From Anisus vortex (lineage: Eukaryota; Mollusca; Gastropoda; Planorbidae): DNA of 64,000 nucleotides. Both the position numbers and the translations under genes were made by a program. The stretch covers positions 7,896,911 to 7,960,910 of the forward strand of contig OX421509.1 of the NCBI GenBank assembly GCA_949126835.1. The letters are read 5' to 3'. Shown piece after piece: positions 23,250-35,200 of this stretch; the stretch's first letter is position 1; each line of letters opens with the position of its first letter. The notes beneath the pieces were generated by a model that was given only the letters and a program-made list of their open reading frames with translations, made no database searches and had not been told where the DNA came from.

Positions 23250-23502
23250 GGTTAGACCAAATAGAGCCGGTGAAGCAGCGTCTACCTGTTTCCGTGGCAT
23301 CGGCATACTAGGAGATTGTGTGGCCAGGCAAAATGCCAAGCTGCCTTTACATTACACAACTAAAGTCAGGTACCCATCAGAGCTGGGTAGACTCAGGGAC
23401 ACCATCCAGTCACGAGAACGAATCTTAACCTTCACCAGGAATATACACAGGACCTTAAGTACGCCAGCCCAACTCGCTACCGCTCGCCCACTGCGCCCCA
23501 TA
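23250..23502 (-). mobile_element. SINE-A copy
   Basis: Reverse complement of SINE-A, 3' end at 23250 ('GGTTAGACCAAATAGAGCCGG') to head near 23495 (inverse of GGTAGCGAGTTGGGCTGGCG). The box B region has decayed. Confidence 0.88.
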
Positions 23503-24335
23503 TAACTACCTAACTAGCTACCTTGTTACCTACCTACATTCCCACGTATCTACCTTTACATCAGCCCATCTATCTGTATACCTATTTAAGTATCTTTCTT
23601 TCTGGTAGTCTTCATATTTTATGCTATTGTTAAGATGAGCATTGTTCTATTTGACAGAATACCAGCACTCAATGGTCGACTAGTTACAACAGCCACGTGG
23701 CTACAACGCCATGCAGTTTCACCAACCCGAGACCGGAAATTATACGCACTTCGAGTACATGCAGAGGGCGCTCCTGCTGCCATCCTTGACCCATGTCTAT
23801 AATACTATAAGCACACACGAGAACACGAAACGGTAAGCACCGGTGTTGAATGTCAGCACAAATCATAGGTGACAGGTCAAAGGTGATAGGATAATGAGTG
23901 ATACGAATAGAATGTTTAGGACAAAGTTCACGAAGATGGGGGAAAATACAGACACTCAACGAGAAATGCCATACTATGACATTTCATCTTGAGGTAATGT
24001 GGCTTTTCATAACACGGGTAGTTTAAGGGAGGCTATTCTCTTCGGCATCATATTAAACGTACATTCAATGCACGGCGATTGCACAATGCTACATGCCAGG
24101 ATAGCATAAATACAAATAATTAAAAACAACTTCATTCATTGTAACGACCGAACCCAAACTAAAAAGGCAAATTATTTAAGAGTAATAATAAATGATAAAT
24201 TATCTTGCAATCGACATATTGATGAAGTAATAAAAAATCTAACAAAACATTATGCTTCATAAATAGGAACTTTTAGAAATTTAAAAAGAATATAAAACTA
24301 AAATTCTCTCTCACATTATTAAGACCAAGACCTTT
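23503..24335. other. Unassigned sequence
   Basis: Mixed sequence with CTACC-type repeats to 23560, then single-copy-looking DNA. The 91-codon minus frame at 23684-23959 has no recognised domain and no neighbour supporting it. Confidence 0.4.
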
Positions 24336-24343
24336 TGCTTATA

Positions 24344-25240
24344 TTGTGCCAAACTAGGATTTCTAAACCATTCAGCGTGCCAACAGACTAAAGGTCAACC
24401 TGCTCTATTATACTTGTTTTATTATTTTTTATAAGACAATTAATTTAATTCCGTAGCAAGACCAAAGCAAAAAGCAAAGAAAATTTATAGAGAAATCGTT
24501 AAAGTGTTTTATATTAAATTTAAAAAAAAAAACGTATTTGTGATTATCATCCTTTTTATAATTATGCATTCAAATTTTATTACCAAACTTTCACATTATG
24601 GTAACTATTTTATATACCTTATCATTTGGTTGTCAAAGTCAAGATAAGGATCTAGCAACTGCTAAATCCTGATAATGATAATATTATATTGTTCTCATTT
24701 TAACTGAGAATTTTCTGATTTTGTCTTAGACGATAAACAAACATTCTAAAATGGACTGATACGTAGTAATCATACAAATTGGGTAGTTAATGTAATGGTT
24801 AAAAAATGTGCTTATAATTTTTTAGTCATATAATATTCATATAATTATCAACTACTATTTACAGTTTGGTCATAATGAAGTTATAAGTCGTAGGCCATTT
24901 AGTCTTTTGTAAAATATTTTTAAAAACATACTATAAAAAATATTAGTACGAATAAAACGGGCTAATTATATCCCATTAATTAAAATAAAGTTTCTAAATT
25001 CGATTCAATAGTGATGCCAAAAAGTTATATTTTGTAATATAACATATATTACAGACAAATTATTTTTATTTTTTATATACACCCAGCATTATGGTATTCA
25101 TTACCAGATTTAATTAGAGATATAAAATTAATTTAGATTAAACAGTTGTAAATAAACATTTCCTGCATTAATTATTTGTCCATTTTAACCTTAAGGAGTT
25201 TCAACATTAATAATTACAACAATTATATTTCTATCACGTG
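24344..25240 (+). mobile_element. hAT-B copy, left terminus lost
   Basis: Starts within the family at 'TTTTGCTTATATTGTGCCAA' and follows the complete copy at 61271 through 'CCGTAGCAAGACCAA', 'TCATTTTAACTGAGAA' and the distal 'AACATTTCCTGCATTAATTA' block. No transposase frame is intact. It ends close to the start of the 18 bp minisatellite. Confidence 0.8.
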
Positions 25241-25276
25241 ACCTATATTGAGAGCTTACTTTCTTCTCTGTAATTA

Positions 25277-27666
25277 ACCAATGGGGACTGGAACAAACTA
25301 CACACCTGGAACAAACTACACACCTGGAACCAACCTACACACTTGGAAAAAAACTCACACCTGGAACAAACTACACACCTAAACAAACTACGCACCTGGG
25401 ACAAACTACACACCTGGAACAAACTACACACCTGGAACAAACTACACACCTGGAACAAACTAAACACCTGGAAACAACTACACACCTGGAACAAACTCAA
25501 CACCTGGAACAAACTACACACCTCGAACAACTACACACCTCGAACAACTACACACCTGGAACAAACTAAACACCTGGAACAAACTACACACCTGAAACAA
25601 GCCTCACACCTGGAACAAACCACATACCTGGAACAAACTACACACCTAGAAAAAAACTACACACCTGGAACAAACTACACACCTGAAACAAACTACATAG
25701 CTAAAACAAACTAAACACCTGAAACAAACTACACAACTAGAACAAACCTCACAACTGGAACAAACCACACACCTGGAACAAACCACACACCTTGAACAAA
25801 CTCAACACCTGGAACAAACTACACACCTGGAAAAAACTACACACCTTGAACAAACCACACACCTGGAACAAACTCAACACCTGGAACGAACTACACACCT
25901 GGAACCAACTACACACCTGGAACAAACTACACACCTGGAACAAACTACACACCTGGAACAAACTACATAGCTAAAACAAACTACACACCTGGAACCAACC
26001 TACACACTTGGAAAAAAACTCACACCTGGAACAAACTACACACCTAAACAAACTACGCACCTGGGACAAACTACACACCTGGAACAAACTACACACCTGG
26101 AACAAACTACACACCTGGAACAAACTAAACACCTGGAAACAACTACACACCTGGAACAAACTCAACACCTGGAACAAACTACACACCTCGAACAACTACA
26201 CACCTCGAACAACTACACACCTGGAACAAACTAAACACCTGGAACAAACTACACACCTGAAACAAGCCTCACACCTGGAACAAACCACATACCTGGAACA
26301 AACTACACACCTAGAAAAAAACTACACACCTGGAACAAACTACACACCTGAAACAAACTACATAGCTAAAACAAACTAAACACCTGAAACAAACTACACA
26401 ACTAGAACAAACCTCACAACTGGAACAAACCACACACCTGGAACAAACCACACACCTTGAACAAACTCAACACCTGGAACAAACTACACACCTGGAAAAA
26501 ACTACACACCTTGAACAAACCACACACCTGGAACAAACTCAACACCTGGAACGAACTACACACCTGGAACCAACTACACACCTGGAACAAACTACACACC
26601 TGGAACAAACTACACACCTGGAACAAACTACACACCCAGAACAAACTACAAACCTGGAAAAAAAAACACACCTGGAACAAACTACACACCTGGAACTAAC
26701 TAAATACCTGGAACAAACTACAAACCTGGAACGAACTACACACCTGGAACAAACTACACACCTGAACAAACGAAACACCTGGAACAAACTACATACCTAG
26801 AACAAACTACACACCTGGAACAAACTACACACCTGGAACAAACTACACACCTGGAACAAACTACACACCTGGAACTAACTACAAACCTGGATCAAACCAC
26901 ACACCTGGAACTAACCACACACCTAGAACAAACTACACACATGGAACAAACTACACACCTGGAACAAATTACACACCTAAAACAAACTACACACCTAGAA
27001 CAATCCTCACACCTTGAACAAACTACACACCTGGAACAAATTACACACCTGGAAAAAATTACACACCTGGAACAAACCTCACACCTGGAACAAACTCACA
27101 CATAAAACAAACCACACACCTGGAACAAACTACACACCTGGAACAAACTACACACATGGAACAAACTAAACACCTGGAACAAATTATACACCTAAACAAA
27201 CTACACACCTAGAACAATCCTCACACCTTGAACAAACTACACACCTGGAACAAATTACACACCTGGAAAAAATTACACACCTGGAACAAACCTCACACCT
27301 GGAACAAACTCACACATAAAACAAACTACACACCTGGAACAAACTACACACCTGGAACAAACTACACACCTGGAACAAACTACACATCTGGAACAAACTA
27401 CACACCCTGGAACAAACTACACATCTGGAACAAACTACACACCCTGGAACAAACTACACACCTGGAACAAACTACACACCTGGAACAAACTACACATCTG
27501 GAACAAACTACACACCTGGAACAAACTACACACCTGGAACAAACTACACATCTGGAACAAACTACACACCCTGGAACAAACTACACACCTGGAACAAACT
27601 ACACACCTGGAACAAACTACACATCTGGAACAAACTACACACCTGGAACAAACTACACACCTTTCC
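25277..27666. repeat. 18 bp minisatellite, 2.4 kb (CTACACACCTGGAACAAA)
   Basis: About 130 copies of an 18 bp unit CTACACACCTGGAACAAA, with frequent variants (CTCAACACC, CCACACACC, CTACATAGCTAAAA) and occasional one-base changes in unit length. Because 18 is divisible by three, long frames stay open on both strands (HTWNKL on plus, FQVCSL on minus); none is a gene. Confidence 0.98.
25311..26630. repeat. 665 bp higher-order duplication within the minisatellite
   Basis: The block 25321-25965 recurs at 25986-26630 with an offset of exactly 665 bases, including every variant unit. The 123-codon open frames at 25343-25714 and 26008-26379 translate identically. A shorter block near 27001-27105 recurs at about 27210-27315. 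Confidence 0.93.
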
Positions 27667-27784
27667 AAATGGCAGCCTACCACGAATGCTGGATACTAAA
27701 ATGGTATGAAAAAATTACCAACGCAACTGTATAAGAAATGATAACACAAAACCCAACAGAGCGAGAAATAATAATAAAAAAAGA

Positions 27785-28330
27785 AGATTCAGGCCACACA
27801 TTAGGCAAACCGACTTCAAATTAGACTTGAGAATTTCTTGCATGGAATCCACAAGATGCAAGACGAAAGGTAAACCCAAGAACACCTGGAGGAGATAAGT
27901 ACACGAAGAGTGCGCAGCTGATCTGGAAGAGCTGGAACGCTTGATGGCAGCTCCCACTGCGGGTTCGAGACCCAATGCACTGCCGAGACGCCACGGGGTC
28001 TCGGTGGGGAGGAAGGAATGAACACAGCAACCCCGTCTGAGAACCAACCGGTGCCTAAATGTCTTTACCTATAGTATAGGATTTGTGCTGCCCGGTGATA
28101 TTACAGGCATACGGGCTAGCTACCACGATAATGATCCATAGGGGAAACCGCAGTTAACAAAAGCTTGCTGCGGAAACCTTACTGTTACACGGCGTGTCTT
28201 CGGCGTGGCGTGGGGTGGCGGAGCCCGGACAGAGCTTGGGAGTGACCCCCTGAGCTCAACCCAAACGTTACGCCCTCAAAAAAAGAACCCGTGGGGCTCG
28301 ACCGTTTTTTTATGAGACCTTGTAACTTGG
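27785..28330 (+). pseudogene. LINE-B reverse-transcriptase carboxy terminus and 3' UTR
   Basis: Around 27870-28020 the plus strand reads GKPKNTWRR followed by a helical Glu/Leu-rich stretch. This is the characteristic end of many non-LTR retrotransposon polyproteins (a basic 'TWRR' motif before the last ~40 residues). A TAA follows the motif directly, so the frame is broken. The 3' UTR shares blocks ('CCTATAGTATAGGATTTGTG', 'TTACACGGCGTG') with 33925-34330. Clade is not assigned. Confidence 0.7.
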
Positions 28331-29109
28331 AAAGAGTAAAAGAAGGTAGCCTGAGACATGGAAATCAAATAACAACCTATGCTCCAGTCGGAGTTGATAA
28401 AGACAAAAAATAAGAATCGAGCAGTAGTTGTATTTTTTCACCACTTACTTATACAAAGTTCAGCTTAAAAAGGGAAAACCAGCAAGACAAATTAACTGCA
28501 CAGCTGCACATACTAAGCACAATCATTACCGGCTAGCGACAAAAGAAGATGCAAAACACTTTCATATCCAGCTCATATCATGATTCATGATGACAACGTC
28601 GCAATGGATTTATAAAACGTATAATTTGGTTATAGTGTGAAATTTTACATCTGAATTTTATGCTAGTTATAGCCATGAGGTATACAAGTCATTTATCCAG
28701 AAATGTTAGCGAAAATTTGCATCTGTTGTATGTTACGTTTAAACCAGCTTAGGCAATATAAATGTTAGTAGCTTACGAATTATAATATAACTTAACAAAC
28801 CCTAAAAGCCATTTTTTGTTGTTATTGTTTTTATTGTTGTTTTTTGTGTGAAAAGTTAGAAATAGGGAATACATAAAATGGTTGGTGGTTGGAGGGGTGG
28901 GGCTAAAAATGTAAATGCGTTGTCATTGGCAACGGGCCTATGTGCCAGGTTTTAATTACGATGTGATGACGGGCAGAAGAGTCAATAAACGTTAGGAAAA
29001 TTTTTTTGAGGGCACAAAGGCGCAGTTAATATAAAGTATTTGATGTAACAAAAAGAGGGTTTGTGAAACGTTCATATCCTGGGTTCAGTATCTGAATGAA
29101 GTGTCTTAC
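28331..29109. other. Unassigned AT-rich sequence
   Basis: Non-coding AT-rich DNA between two LINE fragments. Nothing recognised. Confidence 0.4.
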
Positions 29110-29675
29110 AAGTTTAGACTATTTAAATACACAGAGAATGTAATGAAATAAGAATATAAAGCTAAAATGCTATGTCACATTAGTTAGGCCAATACTAGAA
29201 TATACATCATGTGTATGGGACTCATCAACTAAAGAAAACATTAAAAAAATGAGAAAGAATTCAGACAAGAGCTGCAAGGCTCATAACTGGCGTATATTCA
29301 CAACTGACAAGAGTAACACCAATAGTAAAATCACTAAACCTTGAAACACTAGAGAACAGAAGGGCAAATAGTCAAGTAGTAATGATACATAAGGCATTAA
29401 ACTCTAATTTAAAAATACAACACAAAAACAACCTATAGCAATGCTCAGATAAACAAAAAAAAAACGCGTCCCTTATCCCCTATGCGAGAACAAATGCATA
29501 TAAGGACTCTTTCTTCCCGAGTGGCATTCTGGCATGGAATAGGTTGCCAGAACAAACCAGGAATACCAGTAACTTAACATCATTTAAAACATTAATAGAC
29601 CTGGACCACGGATGAGTGTAGGACGCAATAATATTCTTTATAGAAGGAGCGTCTGTAATATACAATCTAAGAATA
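29110..29675 (+). pseudogene. LINE-A, longest 3' copy with reverse-transcriptase end
   Basis: The plus strand carries ~180 codons of the carboxy-terminal region of a non-LTR reverse transcriptase, interrupted by stops and frameshifts. Recognisable segments in order are 'RIQTRAARLITG' (29255-29295), 'RVTPIVKSLNLETLENRRA' (29307-29365) and 'FFPSG..AWNRLPEQTR' (29507-29560). The 3' UTR follows, with hairpin 'TTCTTTATAGAAGG' at 29633-29646 and the terminal 'TAATATACAATCTAAGAATA'. The LINE clade cannot be fixed without the fingers and palm. Confidence 0.85.
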
Positions 29676-30327
29676 GTTTCAACGGAGAAAATTCCATACC
29701 AGCAAGAACATATGTCCAAAGTGTTAAGTACATCCACTGTTCCAGTTCTGTTCCTGATGACCTTACGTTCAGCGAGTCACACTACACGCTGCCTGAAGTA
29801 TTGACCTCTGTATTGACCTCCGTATTGACCTAAACTATTGACCTGGTAAGACTTAAGTCTGTCTTTCTGCTTGTGGAAGAAGAAGACAAAAAAAGGAAAG
29901 AGAAACCCCACCCCCTCCCCACTTGAACCTTAACCCGTCCCCTCCTCAGCCCACCTCAAATGGTATACTGGCTGCACGTGACGTTATATTGACCAATGCC
30001 TCGATGGCGCAACAATTGCGACTGTCCTTGTGGGAGTAAAAGAAGGGTTGTGAAGAGGGGGGGGGGGGGAGAGAAAAGGGGCATATAAGACAATAAAGTT
30101 ATGAAAGCTTCCCCCCTCCCCCCCCCCCCCCGGCGTTGTTTCACACATCGTGCAGTGAAGTACTTTAAAACGAGTTACGGAAGCACTTCTTTGAGCGAAA
30201 ACTCGTCTTATTTGCCCCTGAGGGCGAGTCGAGGGCGAAAATACTGAGTTTAGATCATACAGGACGACTGACTGCAATTTGAAATTGTGCAGCAAATAAC
30301 AAAACCCAAAAGATGTCTGCATAAGCG

Positions 30328-30358
<31 letters not shown>

Positions 30359-31270
30359 CAGTTAGATTTAACATATAATATACCAGCTCGTTATTGATGC
30401 GGTTTCGTTTATTCTTCATTCACGAGTAGCGGATCTCTTGTTAAGTTAAGATTGACTAAACATTATGCATTTTTATATAAAAGAACAACTCCTTTGCAAT
30501 GAGCTGTGAATTGGTGATGTGTAGAATAGTTTTGCCATAAGCAGATTCTTCTCAGTTTCAAGACAGTTTCCTTCAAGTAATACGAATGTAATTTTTTTTA
30601 AATCAATTTTTGAAAAAGAGTGATACAGTACGTAATCGACACTACATGAGGTGATAGCTGCACTAGAACCAAGCCTTTCTGACATCTTTCTAACACCGTT
30701 CATAAATTCTAAAAAAAAATAAAAAATTCTTGATATTATTGAGATCACTGTCAACACTGTATAGATCTTAACATGCGTATTACGTGTTTCTATTTCAACC
30801 GTACATTTTTAACCTTTTTTTCATCTCACGAAATGTTTTTCGATAGTTTGCCGGGACCTTTTTGTACGCTTTCAACACCTGATCAAGTCATATTTACAAC
30901 TATCGTAGCATTTCAGTGCTAACACCACAGATCTCCCATCGCTTCTAGGCAAGCTACGTTTGAAAAGAAACGATAGGCATTAGCGGCCTTTTCAAAAAGT
31001 AGGAATATTTCTTCTAGTTCGGATTTTTTTAATTCAGGAACACTTTGTTTCATACGTTACTAGTTCACTGTTGGCTCCATCGTCATCTACATCTTGTAGC
31101 AGAACCATTTGTAAATGATTCTAACTTTCAATGTTAGCTTTCTCTTTATATATTTTAGCAAGTCAAATTTTTCCCTATGTCTCTCTCATTTTTCTCTCGT
31201 CATTTTTGTATGAGCCAGTCAGATTCTGGGTCGCTATTGAATCTTAATCTTAGCTATTTCGTTTTTAAAA
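29676..31270. other. No gene seen; simple repeats
   Basis: Mostly single-copy-looking sequence with G and C runs at 30058-30069 and 30112-30131 and a (TA)n at 30329-30353. The 112- and 94-codon minus frames have no domain. Nothing else is recognised. Confidence 0.45.
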
Positions 31271-31274
31271 TGTC

Positions 31275-31480
31275 AATACTTACTTACTGCACGTAACGCC
31301 GTCGGCGCATAGGGCAGCGACAAAGCCTTTCCATCTTTCTCTGTCACTTGCGACGATTTCGATACTACCCCAGGAGTGACCGAATTCCTTTAATTCCTGT
31401 TCTACTGTTCTGCGCCAGGTTACTTTTGGTCATCCTCTTTTTATTTTTTCCCTCTGGCGTCCAGCGTAGGGCTGTCTTGC
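31275..31480 (-). pseudogene. LINE-C reverse-transcriptase carboxy terminus
   Basis: The minus strand reads a well-preserved non-LTR terminus: KVTWRRTVEQELKEFG, then a Ser-Trp segment, then ASDRERWKGFVAALCADG, ending close to 31290. This pattern (TWRR, W, DR..W, LC) is the classic end of LINE polyproteins. It is more conserved than the 27.9 kb fragment and differs in sequence, so it is probably another family. Upstream coding sequence is absent. Confidence 0.8.
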
Positions 31481-31938
31481 AGACGTTCCCTTCCTCTCTT
31501 CTGATCTAGAGTACGTTTTACTGACGTAAACAACAGTTGACTTAAAAAAAAAATTCTTATTAATAAGTTGTGTAAAATAAATGAAAGCTTTTAACTTGTT
31601 TCAAAACTGTCGAAACTGCCAATAAGACCAATATTTATACTCTTGTAAAAAACAGATTATGGAGGATAAGCATTTGCCTGGAAAAGTGATCAGTTTTAAA
31701 TCCGGCGATTTTTTACAGGCTTAACAAAAATTTAAAAATGTAATTATTACCGTGGAAGCAGAAAGTAATATAGTTGATGAGACACCTTAATGGCACACGC
31801 TAAATTTATAGACATTGAAATAACATTATCAGCTGATTGTTTGTTTTTTCACTATGAACGTCTATTTGACTATTTCGGGACTAAAGATAAATACACATTG
31901 CTTTAAAGCTTTCAGCAGAAAATATTTTTTATATAATC
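31481..31938. other. Unassigned AT-rich sequence
   Basis: AT-rich spacer with no recognised repeat or gene. Confidence 0.4.
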
Positions 31939-32145
31939 AAAGACTATTATAAGATAGACGGTTTGCTCTATTTTTAGAGCTTATAATATGTTCTTTTATT
32001 CCGTGCGCATCCAATAACGCTGTCTTAAATTATTTCTACATCCCTAAGTCTGCCTTAAGGTTTCCGATGTATACAACTTTCGATTTTAATTTATATTTTT
32101 CATCGAGAAAATCATTGCGATTAATTAAAACGGAAGTATAAAATG
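31939..32145 (-). mobile_element. MITE-T partial copy
   Basis: Starts AAAGACTATTATAAGATAGA (diverged terminal repeat) and proceeds in inverse orientation to the 4298 copy, including 'GTATACAACTTTCGATTTTA'. The distal terminal repeat is missing. Confidence 0.78.
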
Positions 32146-32334
32146 CAAAATGTTTTAGATGTCGCATTTTTTTAAAGCCATATTGAATTGACAATAATTT
32201 TTTTTTTAAATTGTGAAAGGTTTAGCAATATTCCGCGGCGCCCCCTTGTAAGTACGCCACGGCCCACTCCCTGGTTAAGTTGGTCAATATTTTGACTAGG
32301 TAAAGGCGCCCTGAGCATATCGTGAGCAAGTAGT

Positions 32335-32572
32335 AGTAATCTCGTCGGGCCAATTTGATCTATGGGGGCCAGTGAAGCAGCGTTCACCGTCATACTAAGA
32401 GATTGTGTGGCCAGCACTTTACACATCCGCCTTTACTTTACCCCAGCTAAGGTCAGGTACCCATCAGAGCTGGATGGGACCTCAGGGACACCCTCCAGAT
32501 TCGAGAACGAATCCTAGCCTTCACTAGGATTCATACCCAGGAGCTTTGGTACGCCGGCCGACGTGAAGTCAT
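32335..32572 (-). mobile_element. SINE-A copy
   Basis: Reverse-complement SINE-A with 3' end 'CGTCGGGCCAATTTGATC' and inverse box B near 32525. A small deletion removes part of the 'CAGAAACTGGTG' block. Confidence 0.88.
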
Positions 32573-32999
32573 TAATTGGCAACTCTCGTAGAAAACAATT
32601 TTTGCATCTTAATCCGATTCTTATTTTTCACAAAATTATGCTTAAATATAGGTTAAGTTGATCAACGAAGAGTCTTAAATTATATGCATGCATACATTTT
32701 GGATGACACATCACTTCCGATCCTATTCGCTAAATTGGATTTTAAAAAAAGGGCTCCCTTCTGCTATAAATTCTGGCATACTCACATTTAATATTGAATA
32801 CATAATCCTCACAAAAACACTGATAGCCTTAGTTCATTTGTAGACGGTCTAAACTTGCTGTTGAAAGTGCAATGAATTTCTCAACATCCGTGAATGTTAA
32901 GTCAACAACAAGGCGTAAATCTCTGCTTTCAATCGTAATGGTTGCCATTGTAAGAAAAAAAAATGAAACCAGAAGTTCAACAATTCACGATTATACGAT
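32573..32999. other. Unassigned sequence next to the THAP-like repeat
   Basis: AT-rich sequence. A 145-codon open frame at 32872-33309 begins here and runs into the THAP-like repeat; its first half has no recognised domain. It may be part of the repeat's upstream region. Confidence 0.4.
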
Positions 33000-33700
33000 T
33001 GTTTACGGGAACATAGCGGAAATGCATTTTCATCCAAATTGCCTATTTAAGACTCGTCAATTGACAAGTCTTAACGATTATGCATGCATAAAAGGTCACA
33101 AAGAAGAACATTTCCGGTCTTATTCGATCATTTTCTTCGAAACATGTCTGTGTGCTACGTTAACGAGTACACCAATTCCGGTCACATTCGTTCATTTGGT
33201 AATAAAGCATGTTTGTGTGCTGCGTTACTGGTTGTACGAAAATATTTATAGAATTAAATTTTATTTCATTTCCAAAAGATGGCGCAAAAAAAAAAACGAT
33301 GGATTGTGAATGTCAGATTTAAAGAATCACCTATTTATAATCCCAAACTAATTGCTTGATGCAAAAGAATTTTCGTATTGTTGTTTTTTAAAAATCTCCG
33401 CATTGTGTTTTTTAATTACCAAGGACGCAACTCTTGACTAACTAATTTTATAAACAAAAGCTAAATAAAAATTTAACCAATCGCGACTAACGCTTTGAGT
33501 ATTAATTATCACCGACTCAATTTTGATGTTAAAAACGGATTCCTCATAACTAATCTTGTAGCCGTTGTATATTTCTAAATGACCAAAACTGGCTGTCGAT
33601 GTTGAAATCAATTGTCAAACAGCATCAAAAGCATGGTATTTGTTTACGAAAATGGCGGTAAATTTCACCGGAAATTCACGATCATTACAGTTCAAAGGGT
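33000..33700 (+). repeat. THAP-like repeat, copy 2
   Basis: Same order of landmarks as 18480-19045. The block 'AACGATTATGCATGCATAAA' lies at 33073. An internal duplication repeats the 'CATGTTTGTGTGCTGCGTTA' region (33142 and 33208). The second ATG, at 33209, opens a CVTGC-coding stretch, and the downstream frame contains a FISFPKDG-type segment and an RWIVNVR-type segment in different frames. 'TTGTTTACGGGAACATAGCG' at its left and a related 'TTGTTTACGAAAATGGCG' at its right suggest direct-repeat edges. Confidence 0.75.
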
Positions 33701-33924
33701 CACACCTAATTAAGACTTGTCAATGCTTTGCATATTTTGTTCATTGCTAAACGTCACTTCGAGTATAAGGATTTTCCAAATCTCGTCTCTTGTTAGTTGG
33801 TTTTAAATACTTAAGTAAAACAAAAATGAAGAAGCGAGATTCGACAGGTCGAATGGATCATCAGAAGAGGTGTGGTCTTCGGGCGATTCAACACTTCTGT
33901 ACCTATGGGCCTCAGTGGTGAAGT
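33701..33924. other. Spacer
   Basis: Short unassigned sequence between the THAP-like repeat and a LINE-B 3' region. It contains another 'AAGACTTGTCAATG' motif like those in the THAP-like repeats. Confidence 0.4.
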
Positions 33925-34330
33925 GAAGTGTGTAAGCCGCCAATACATCCACAGTTAGAATACATCGGCGGGCGAACGCATGAAGGAAAGGTCCTGCTGC
34001 ACCTCCGAGAGTGCGTAAGCATCAGTAGGGAGGAAGCAATGAGCGCAGCAATCCCGACAAAAAAAACCCGCCCAGGTGCCTGGATGCCCATGCCTATAGT
34101 ATGGGATCTGTGCTACAGAGGGCGACATTGCAGGTATAAGCTAATGGTTCGAGAGTTCGAGAGGAATTCCGAAGTTTGATTGTAACCTGGGCTGCGGAGA
34201 CCGTACCCTAAGTTACACGGCACTCCCACGCCTTTGGTGTGCCATAAGGTGGCTAGCGCCCTTGGTTCACGCCCTAGACTAAAGAGCCGGAAGGCTTGTC
34301 CAGTTTTATAGAGACTTTATAAATTCGGGC
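33925..34330 (+). mobile_element. LINE-B 3' UTR copy
   Basis: Shares several ordered blocks with 27965-28330: 'GGGAGGAAGCAATGAGCGCA', 'CCTATAGTATGGGATCTGTG', 'CTGCGGAGACCGTACCC', 'GTTACACGGC' and 'ACGCCCTAGAC'. The 83-codon open frame across it has no domain. Confidence 0.68.
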
Positions 34331-34699
34331 AATTCAACGAACCTCTTTATCATAATAATATAAATATAGCAGTTGTTTTATATAAGTTCTTTAGGAAATT
34401 TTTTTAAACATTATTTTGTTAGACAACCTCCACTAAGGCAATAGTTTGTAAAATAATTAAAATTTATGTGTGTTTTCTATGTGAAATGTCAAGCAGATTA
34501 TTTTATTAATATCGCTTGACCATTCACTAAAATGAGTCCAGCTAATGTTCATTACCATTATACTTCTAGATGTATTAGCCTATGATTATTCATTATTTAA
34601 AGTGTATACATGCATTGATAAGTCCTAATGCAGCCTGAACTTTTCAATAGATCATGAACAAAAGAGATAATGAACTTCCGCTGTATTTCCGTAAACAAA
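34331..34699. other. Unassigned AT-rich sequence
   Basis: Nothing recognised between LINE-B and the third THAP-like repeat. Confidence 0.4.
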
Positions 34700-35200
34700 A
34701 CAAGCATGCTTTTGCTCGTCTTTGACAATTGATTTCAACCTCGTCGGCCAGTTCTGGTATTTAAGAAATATACATAGGCTACAAGATTAGTTATAGTTGT
34801 GAAGGCTCAGTATTTAGCATAAAAAGTGAGTGTGCAATAACTAATGCTCAAAGTGTTAGTCGCGTTAAGGTAAATTTAGCTTTGTTTATAAAATAAATTA
34901 GTCAAGAAATGCATTTCCTGGTTATTAATTAAACACACTGCATAAATACATAAACTAAAAAACAAAAATTTTTTTGCATTAAGCAATACGTTAGGGACAT
35001 TCACAATCCATCGTTGTTTTTTTGGCAACATCTTTTGAAAATGAAATAAAATTTAATTCATTACATCTTTTCGTACAACCAGTAACACAGCACACAACCA
35101 TGCTTTATTACCAAAAGAACGAATGTGACCGGAAATGTTGTACTCGTTAACCTTTATGCGTGCATAATATTTAAGACTTGTCACTTATTGTTCTGAAATG
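34700..35200 (-). repeat. THAP-like repeat, copy 3 (inverted)
   Basis: Reverse-complement copy. The minus-strand ATG at 35101 starts MVVCCVTGC, followed by a NFISFSKDV-type segment and an RWIVNV-type segment one frame away. The promoter-like 'TATTATGCACGCATAAAGG' lies about 70 bases upstream. Together with copy 2 it forms an inverted pair about 2.2 kb across. Confidence 0.77.

Noticed and set aside
25243..27734. Many open frames of 60-168 codons on both strands
   Set aside because: Products of the 18 bp minisatellite, whose unit length keeps all frames open.
27715..28047. 110-codon minus frame
   Set aside because: Antisense to the LINE-B carboxy terminus; the plus strand carries the recognisable motif.
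32872..33309. 145-codon plus frame as a host gene
   Set aside because: Runs across the boundary of the THAP-like repeat and lacks a coherent domain in its own frame.
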